Assembly: GCA_017629455.1 (NCBI GenBank)
Contig: JAGBXE010000076.1
Location: forward strand, 1 to 11,277
Direction: 5' to 3'
Length of the DNA: 11,277 nt
Source of the DNA: Kiritimatiellia bacterium
GTDB lineage: Bacteria > Verrucomicrobiota > Kiritimatiellia > RFP12 > UBA1067
In this document: one piece after another, positions 6,809-11,277 of the stretch
Numbering within the stretch: position 1 is the stretch's first letter
Layout of the letters: each line of letters begins with the position of its first letter
The notes under the pieces: model-generated
The model's input: only the letters and a program-made list of their open reading frames with translations
Told to the model about the DNA's origin: nothing
The model's database searches: none
Position numbers and translations under genes: made by a program

Positions 6809-7748
6809 GTTGGAATAGTTTAATAGAAGACGATGCGTACGTTGTGTCACGCGGCTTGAACGAGACGCCGCTTTCAACTTCGCGAGCCATATCGATTACC
6901 GACTTCCACGATGCTATGCGGTAGTCTCTGTTTTTAACGAGCATCGCTTCAAGGAGTTGGCAAAAACCTTCCGAAAGCTCTGGTCTGTAAGCGCGGGGAT
7001 CGTGTGTCTGCGTTGATTCGTCGCAGTGCGCGCGCATTGTCGCGTCATTGTCGAGCCTGGGGAAAAGGAGCCTGCCTGTTGCAAGGTGGAAGAGCGTGGC
7101 TCCAAGAGAATAAATGTCGGCGCGGCAGTCGGGTTCGACGTCTCCGTAAACTTGTTCCGGCGAAATGTACGCTGGCGTTCCAAGCACGTGGTCGGGAGTT
7201 TTCTGCTCGCCGTCTTTAAATTCGAACCGGTGCGAAATGCCAAGATCCGTCAATTTGACTACACCGTCGGTGTTGATCATGATGTTCTCTGGCTTAATGT
7301 CGCAATGCACAACGCCGTGGTCGTTCCAAGCAAAATCGAGCGCGTTAGCAACAGATTCGCAAATAAGCAAGCAGTCGTTTTCAGGTACGTGCTGTTTGCG
7401 TGCTAGGAGTTCGGCGAAGGAGTAGCCATCTACATACTCCATGCAGAAATACCAATTGCCGTTGCCGTTGTCGAAAGAATAAGCCTGAACAATGCCGGGG
7501 TGCTGGATTTCTTCCATCATGCGCTCTTCGGCGCGGAATTGGCGAACTTCTGCTCCGTCGGCGGAAAACTGCCTGTCCAGAATTTTAACAGCGACAATGC
7601 GTTGATTGAGTATGTCCCACGCTTTCCACACGGTGGCCATGCCGCCATCGCCAAGCTTCTTTATCAGTTTCAGATTTGGAATCTTCAGGATTCGGCTTCT
7701 AATCGTCAACTGCTCGGTCGGGAGCTCTTCGTAATCGGATTCGCTCAT
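6801..7748 (-). CDS. Soluble Hanks-type serine/threonine protein kinase
   Basis: This is a bacterial eukaryotic-like Ser/Thr kinase of 315 residues that is nearly all catalytic domain (about 27-290). Visible elements are the Gly-rich loop LGDGGMATV (32-40), the ATP-binding Lys55 in VAVKIL, a probable helix-C Glu74, the catalytic loop VVHCDIKPEN (146-155) with Asp150, the metal-binding Asp168 in DLG (in place of DFG), GTPAYISPEQ (190-199) and DIYSLG (210-215). All catalytic residues are present, so it should be active. HCD in place of HRD means it lacks the Arg of RD kinases. There is no transmembrane helix and no PASTA, FHA or other sensor domain, so it is expected to be cytoplasmic and to take its signal through a partner. 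Its ATG overlaps the upstream regulator's stop (ATGA), with GGAG 9 bases before the ATG as a Shine-Dalgarno. The substrate is unknown; the neighbouring regulator, histidine kinase and helicase are candidates by position only. Confidence 0.94.
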   Translation of the reverse strand: MSESDYEELPTEQLTIRSRILKIPNLKLIKKLGDGGMATVWKAWDILNQRIVAVKILDRQFSADGAEVRQFRAEERMMEEIQHPGIVQAYSFDNGNGNWYFCMEYVDGYSFAELLARKQHVPENDCLLICESVANALDFAWNDHGVVHCDIKPENIMINTDGVVKLTDLGISHRFEFKDGEQKTPDHVLGTPAYISPEQVYGDVEPDCRADIYSLGATLFHLATGRLLFPRLDNDATMRAHCDESTQTHDPRAYRPELSEGFCQLLEAMLVKNRDYRIASWKSVIDMAREVESGVSFKPRDTTYASSSIKLFQHD

Positions 7749-9148
7749 TTCTCAATGCTCCATTCTTTCAGTTTCCGGTGTAGCGTGCGCCTTGAAATGC
7801 CTAAAAGATCGGCAGCTTTAGTCTTGTTGCCTGCGCACGAATCGAGTGCAGAAAGTATTTGCCGCTTCTCCGCCTGCGCAAGTGAGATGGATGTTGCAAG
7901 AGGTGATCTCTGAGCGTTGTCGGCGGAGGCTGCAGAAACGGTTTCTTTTTCAGCTGGCTTTGTAATTTCGCTTGGCAAATCGGATAACGTTATTACAGAG
8001 CCGGCAGCAAGAACTGTTATTTTTTCGATTACATTGCGAAGCTGCCGCACATTCCCGGGCCAGTCGTAAGACGCTAGCGCTGAAAGCGCAGGCTCTTCGA
8101 TGCCGGTAACGCTGCTGGCGTTTTTTTCAGCAAATTCTTTTAGGAACTTCGCAACTAATTGGGGGATGTCTTCAGAATGATCTTTTAACGCCGGGGTGCG
8201 AATGTCGACTACGTTAAGGCGGTAATAAAGGTCTTCGCGGAAAGTGCCTTCAGCTACCATCTTGGCAAGGTTGCGGTTGGTGGCGGCAACGAGCCTAAAG
8301 TCGACTGCGATATCGGTTGAACCTCCCACGCGCTTAAGTGTTTTCGATTCTAATACGCGCAGAAGCTTAACTTGCGTAGATAAGTCGATTTCGCCAATCT
8401 CATCGAGAAATAATGTGCCGCCCGATGCCGATTCAATATGCCCGATGCGTCCGTGTGCGCTTGCGCCGGTAAAAGCGCCAGGTTCGTAGCCGAAAAGCTC
8501 GGATTCAAGTAGGTCCTTCGACAAGGCTGCACATTCAACGGCAATGAACGGCCCGTCTGAACGTTTTGAAAGCGTATGGATGGCTCTAGCAGTCAGTTCT
8601 TTGCCAGTTCCGCTCGGCCCTTCAATTATTACCGTAGCATCGGTGGGCGCCACTTTTTGAACAAGCCTATAAACGCGCTGCATCGCAGGCGAAGAGCCAA
8701 TAAAATCGGCAAGCCCTGTAGTGGGGGATTTTTCGTTTTCGCTAGACGCAACGGCTGAGGCGGATTGCGAGAGCGAAGAATTGCGCACGGCCTTTGCTAC
8801 GCGAAGTTCAAACGAACGAAGGTCTGTTACCGGCTTTTGGAAAAAGTCGTCAGCACCATCGCGCATAGCTTCGACGGCTAAATCGACTGTGCCGTAGGCA
8901 GTAAGTAAAATAACTGCCATATCGGGATTTGCCGCCTTGGCTTTTTTAAGAAGAGCAATGCCGTCTTCGCCTGGCATGCGCACATCGGTGATCATAAGTG
9001 CGAGGTCGGCATTTGCCTTTACAGCCTTCATAGCTTCAGTAGCGTCGGGTGCTGTCAGGCATTCGTACGATGGGCGAAACCAACGTGAGAGCGTGTCGCG
9101 CAGGGGCTTTTCGTCGTCGACTATAAGTATTTTCGGCTTGGCTGTCAT
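7745..9148 (-). CDS. NtrC-family sigma-54 response regulator
   Basis: This is a two-component regulator that activates sigma-54 RNA polymerase. The 467 residues have the classic three-part layout. The receiver domain (about 5-120) has acidic D11/D12, phospho-acceptor Asp55 in ITDVRMPGEDG, Thr83 and Lys105. After a Ser/Ala-rich linker (123-145), the AAA+ domain (about 148-385) has Walker A GPSGTGK (177-183), the sigma-54 contact loop GAFTGA (224-229), Walker B FLDEIGE (247-253) and DWPGNVRQLRN (362-372). The Fis-type helix-turn-helix (about 424-465) includes NKTKAADLLGISRRTLHRKL. Everything needed for ATPase activity and sigma-54 activation is there. The start overlaps the histidine kinase stop as ATGA, and AGGGA lies 6 bases upstream as a Shine-Dalgarno. 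Cognate phosphodonor is almost surely the kinase just upstream. Target promoters are not known, and I found no convincing -24/-12 promoter inside the window. Confidence 0.97.
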   Translation of the reverse strand: MTAKPKILIVDDEKPLRDTLSRWFRPSYECLTAPDATEAMKAVKANADLALMITDVRMPGEDGIALLKKAKAANPDMAVILLTAYGTVDLAVEAMRDGADDFFQKPVTDLRSFELRVAKAVRNSSLSQSASAVASSENEKSPTTGLADFIGSSPAMQRVYRLVQKVAPTDATVIIEGPSGTGKELTARAIHTLSKRSDGPFIAVECAALSKDLLESELFGYEPGAFTGASAHGRIGHIESASGGTLFLDEIGEIDLSTQVKLLRVLESKTLKRVGGSTDIAVDFRLVAATNRNLAKMVAEGTFREDLYYRLNVVDIRTPALKDHSEDIPQLVAKFLKEFAEKNASSVTGIEEPALSALASYDWPGNVRQLRNVIEKITVLAAGSVITLSDLPSEITKPAEKETVSAASADNAQRSPLATSISLAQAEKRQILSALDSCAGNKTKAADLLGISRRTLHRKLKEWSIEK

Positions 9149-10200
9149 TTAAGTTCCCTGATGCGGCGCTCCAAGCGCGGAATGCGTACAGTAAATGCTG
9201 TGCCGCGGCCAACTTCAGATTCGACGTCGATCGCTCCGCCGTGATCGTCGACTATTCTTTTGGAAATCATAAGCCCCAAGCCTGTGCCGCGTTCTTTCGT
9301 CGTTTTGTAGGGTTCGAAAAGATGCGCAAGGAGCTCTGATGGGATTCCTTCGCCGGAGTCGACGATTTTTACCGAGACGTCATTGTCGTCGCTCGAAATG
9401 GACATAGCTATTGAGCCGCCGTCCTTCATCGCTTCAAGAGCGTTTTTGATAATGTTGAAAAACACTTGAACCATTTGGTTACCGTCAATGGCAACAACCG
9501 GCAACGAAGAAGGTACGTCGAGCGTGACGCGGATGCGCCGCTCTTCAAACTGCGCGCGCAAAGTCGCAAGGCAGTCTTTAAGGGGATCGGCAAGAGAACC
9601 AGGCGACAAGTTCGGGCGAGTGGGGCGCAGGGCAGATAAAAAGTCGCGGATAATGCCGTCGAGACGCTTTATCTGGCTTTTGCATATTTCCACAGCTTCG
9701 CGATCGGTAGGGTCGCGCTCAAGCATTTGGATGTTGAGCGCAATTGCGTTAAGAGGATTGCCAATTTCGTGCGCTACGCCAGCGGCTAGATCGCAAACGG
9801 CTCTCGTTGCTCCTACGCGAAGCTCTTCTTCTGTGCGCGCTTTCTCGGCGGTTGTGTCGCGCAGGTAAACGAGCGTTCCCGATCCTGCCGGCATTGTGCG
9901 CACTTCAATGGACCTGCGTTCAGGGTAGGATATTGAAATTTCGCGCTTTGATGATTTGCCGGGAAGTATACCAAGTTTTTTGACTGCGTCGGTAGGCTCC
10001 ATCCCAAGGAGCTCCTTCGCGGCAGGGTTGCTTAGCGTTACGTTTGCGTGTTCATCGATTACGATAATGCCGCGGTCGATTGCGTTGAAGACTGCGTCGA
10101 GCGATTCGACTTCTTCGGAGATGCGCTCATATTGCTCGCGCAGAAGTGTCGCGTCGAGCTTGGTGATATGCTTGCGCACTCCTTTGAAGAAATCTCTCAT
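9145..10200 (-). CDS. Soluble PAS-domain histidine kinase, NtrB-like
   Basis: This is a sensor histidine kinase of 351 residues, the likely phosphodonor for the adjacent NtrC-type regulator. There is no signal peptide or membrane segment, so it is cytoplasmic. Order of parts: a charged, probably coiled-coil N-terminus (1-33), a PAS domain (about 34-118, with GIIVIDEHANVTLSNPAAKELLG), HisKA with phospho-acceptor His144 in AGVAHEIGNPLNAI (140-153), and HATPase with N box NIIKNALEAM (249-258), G1 DSGEGIP (281-287), F box FEPYKTTK (295-302) and G2 RGTGLGL (304-310). The HEIGNPLN form of the H box is typical of kinases paired with NtrC-type regulators. The PAS pocket ligand cannot be predicted. 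The ATG overlaps the stop of the upstream CoA ligase (ATGA), and only a weak purine stretch precedes it, which suggests translational coupling. The regulator gene follows with another ATGA overlap. Confidence 0.95.
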   Translation of the reverse strand: MRDFFKGVRKHITKLDATLLREQYERISEEVESLDAVFNAIDRGIIVIDEHANVTLSNPAAKELLGMEPTDAVKKLGILPGKSSKREISISYPERRSIEVRTMPAGSGTLVYLRDTTAEKARTEEELRVGATRAVCDLAAGVAHEIGNPLNAIALNIQMLERDPTDREAVEICKSQIKRLDGIIRDFLSALRPTRPNLSPGSLADPLKDCLATLRAQFEERRIRVTLDVPSSLPVVAIDGNQMVQVFFNIIKNALEAMKDGGSIAMSISSDDNDVSVKIVDSGEGIPSELLAHLFEPYKTTKERGTGLGLMISKRIVDDHGGAIDVESEVGRGTAFTVRIPRLERRIRELK

Positions 10201-11277
10201 TTCTTGCGTAAGTCAATAACGCGCTTCATCTTGCCTTCAGAGCGGGGAAGCGTGCCGGGCGCGACGAGCGAAATCTTAGGTGAAAGCCCTACGATTTGTT
10301 TGATTGTGTCGGCAACTTTTTTGCGGAGCGTTTCAACGCCGCGGACATTGTCGGAGAACGATTCGGGCTGCACTTCAACTTTAATCTCGAAGCGATCCAT
10401 CGTGTCGGTAGATGAAAGCTCGATCATATAATGTGGGGCTACCTCAGGAACCTTCATAAGGCACGCCTCAATCTGGCTTGGGAAGACGTTAACTCCGTGG
10501 ATTATGAGCATATCATCGGAGCGCGCATGTATGCGGTCCATAATGCGCATCGTGCGGCCACACGGGCATGGCTCTACTTGGAGGCGCGAAAGATCGCGTG
10601 TGCGATAGCGCACCATTGGAGTGCCGCGCCTGTCGAGAGTAGTAAAGACTAGTTCGCCTTCTTCGCCGTCGGGAAGGGGTTCGAGAGTGTCGGGGTCGAT
10701 TATTTCAGGGTAGAAGTGGTCTTCCCAGACGTGCAGCCCATTTGAGTGCTGGCAGTTGCCGGCAACGCCAGGGCCAGCGATTTCAGTAAGCCCGTAAATG
10801 TCGTGCGCCGTTATGCCGGAAATCTCTTCAATCCTAGTGCGGATTTCTTTGGTCCAAGGCTCTGCGCCGAAAACGCCGTGTTTAAGTTTTGTGTCGCGGC
10901 GGAAATCGACGCCCATTTTATCGGCAACCGTAGCAAGGTGGAGAAAGTAACTTGGCGTACAGCAAATTACCGTAGAGCCCAAGTCTTTCATCAGCATTAT
11001 TTGCTTTTCGGTATTGCCTGCGCTAGTTGGAAGAACTGCTGAGCCGAGCTTTTCAGCGCCGTAGTGCGCGCCAAGGCCGCCTGTGAATAGCCCGTAGCCG
11101 TATGAAACTTGAACAATATCTTCGCGCGTAATGCCGTACATTGCAAGGCACCGCGCAACGCCGTCAGTCCAGATCTCAATATCCTTTGCAGTTTGCGGAA
11201 TGCATATGGGCTTGCCAGTCGTGCCGGACGAGCAATGGAAACGGTTTATCTCCGACATGGGCGCTGCCGTAAGGCCG
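10197..11277 (-). CDS. paaK: Phenylacetate-CoA ligase, PaaK family (5' end outside window)
   Basis: PaaK-family enzymes activate phenylacetate or related aryl acids to the CoA thioester through an acyl-adenylate, using ATP. The frame is open to the right edge, where GLTAAP precedes MSEINRF, so the Met at 11258 is internal; about 75-80 residues of the usual 430-440 are missing. Counting from that Met, the adenylate-forming P-loop is SSGTTGKP (10-17), followed by the family signature SYGYGLFTGGLGAHYGAE (52-69), FGAEPW (130-135), the acyl-site motif DIYGLTE (153-159), GELVFT (201-206), RYRTRDL (217-223), a PCPCGR pair of cysteines (230-235), and the C-terminal catalytic Lys region GKMKR (342-346). 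In anaerobes this family often serves aromatic amino acid breakdown with indolepyruvate oxidoreductase; no such gene is visible here, so the substrate is inferred. It is the most upstream visible gene of the five-gene operon, and the operon promoter lies outside the window. Confidence 0.93.
   Translation of the reverse strand, partial: GLTAAPMSEINRFHCSSGTTGKPICIPQTAKDIEIWTDGVARCLAMYGITREDIVQVSYGYGLFTGGLGAHYGAEKLGSAVLPTSAGNTEKQIMLMKDLGSTVICCTPSYFLHLATVADKMGVDFRRDTKLKHGVFGAEPWTKEIRTRIEEISGITAHDIYGLTEIAGPGVAGNCQHSNGLHVWEDHFYPEIIDPDTLEPLPDGEEGELVFTTLDRRGTPMVRYRTRDLSRLQVEPCPCGRTMRIMDRIHARSDDMLIIHGVNVFPSQIEACLMKVPEVAPHYMIELSSTDTMDRFEIKVEVQPESFSDNVRGVETLRKKVADTIKQIVGLSPKISLVAPGTLPRSEGKMKRVIDLRKK

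Noticed and set aside
6809..6877. Upstream ATG giving a 713-residue helicase
   Set aside because: The extra 23 residues lie inside the kinase coding region and look like out-of-frame sequence. The ATG at 6808 gives an 8-base overlap and the usual short N-terminus before the Q motif.
7026..7406. Open frames of 86-137 codons on the plus strand opposite the kinase and regulator genes
   Set aside because: They lie wholly antisense to well-supported genes, show no family resemblance or ribosome sites, and fit codon-composition shadows.
11256..11258. ATG at 11258 as the PaaK start
   Set aside because: The upstream in-frame residues (GLTAAP) match the family segment preceding the P-loop, and a start here would lack the normal N-terminal ~75 residues.

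Overview
This is an ordinary-looking bacterial chromosome segment with tightly packed housekeeping and signalling genes and no gene-free stretch longer than about 60 bases. It shows no mobile element, CRISPR array, tRNA or rRNA. Base composition looks near 50% G+C and even throughout. The organism is probably a Gram-negative anaerobe-type bacterium, perhaps of the PVC superphylum (Kiritimatiellota, Verrucomicrobiota or Lentisphaerota). The reasons are a soluble Hanks-type kinase beside an NtrC-type sigma-54 activator, a PaaK-type ligase, sparse Shine-Dalgarno sites, and a canonical TATAAT -10 box that argues against Bacteroidota. This placement is a weak inference.

Left part (1-1930): the 3' part of a dihydroorotase gene (pyrC, +) is cut by the window start and converges on mazG (-), a two-domain nucleoside triphosphate pyrophosphohydrolase. 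Centre (1931-4735): mazG and polA diverge from a 58-base spacer. The spacer holds a perfect 9-bp inverted repeat in which each arm is an extended -10 promoter (TGGTATAAT), one per direction. polA encodes a full-length three-domain DNA polymerase I with intact proofreading residues. It ends in a hairpin that overlaps its stop codon.

Right part (4736-11277, all on -): five genes in one direction, each overlapping the next by 4 or 8 bases. In transcription order they are a phenylacetate-CoA ligase (5' end outside the window), a soluble PAS histidine kinase, an NtrC-type response regulator, a soluble Ser/Thr protein kinase, and a UvrD/PcrA-type helicase with a Tyr/Ser/Gly-rich tail. They are very likely one operon with coupled translation. 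The histidine kinase and regulator form an obvious two-component pair acting on sigma-54 promoters. Why they travel with an aryl-CoA ligase, a Ser/Thr kinase and a repair helicase is not clear from the sequence, and this is the most unusual feature of the window. I see no clear candidate for a wholly new system.
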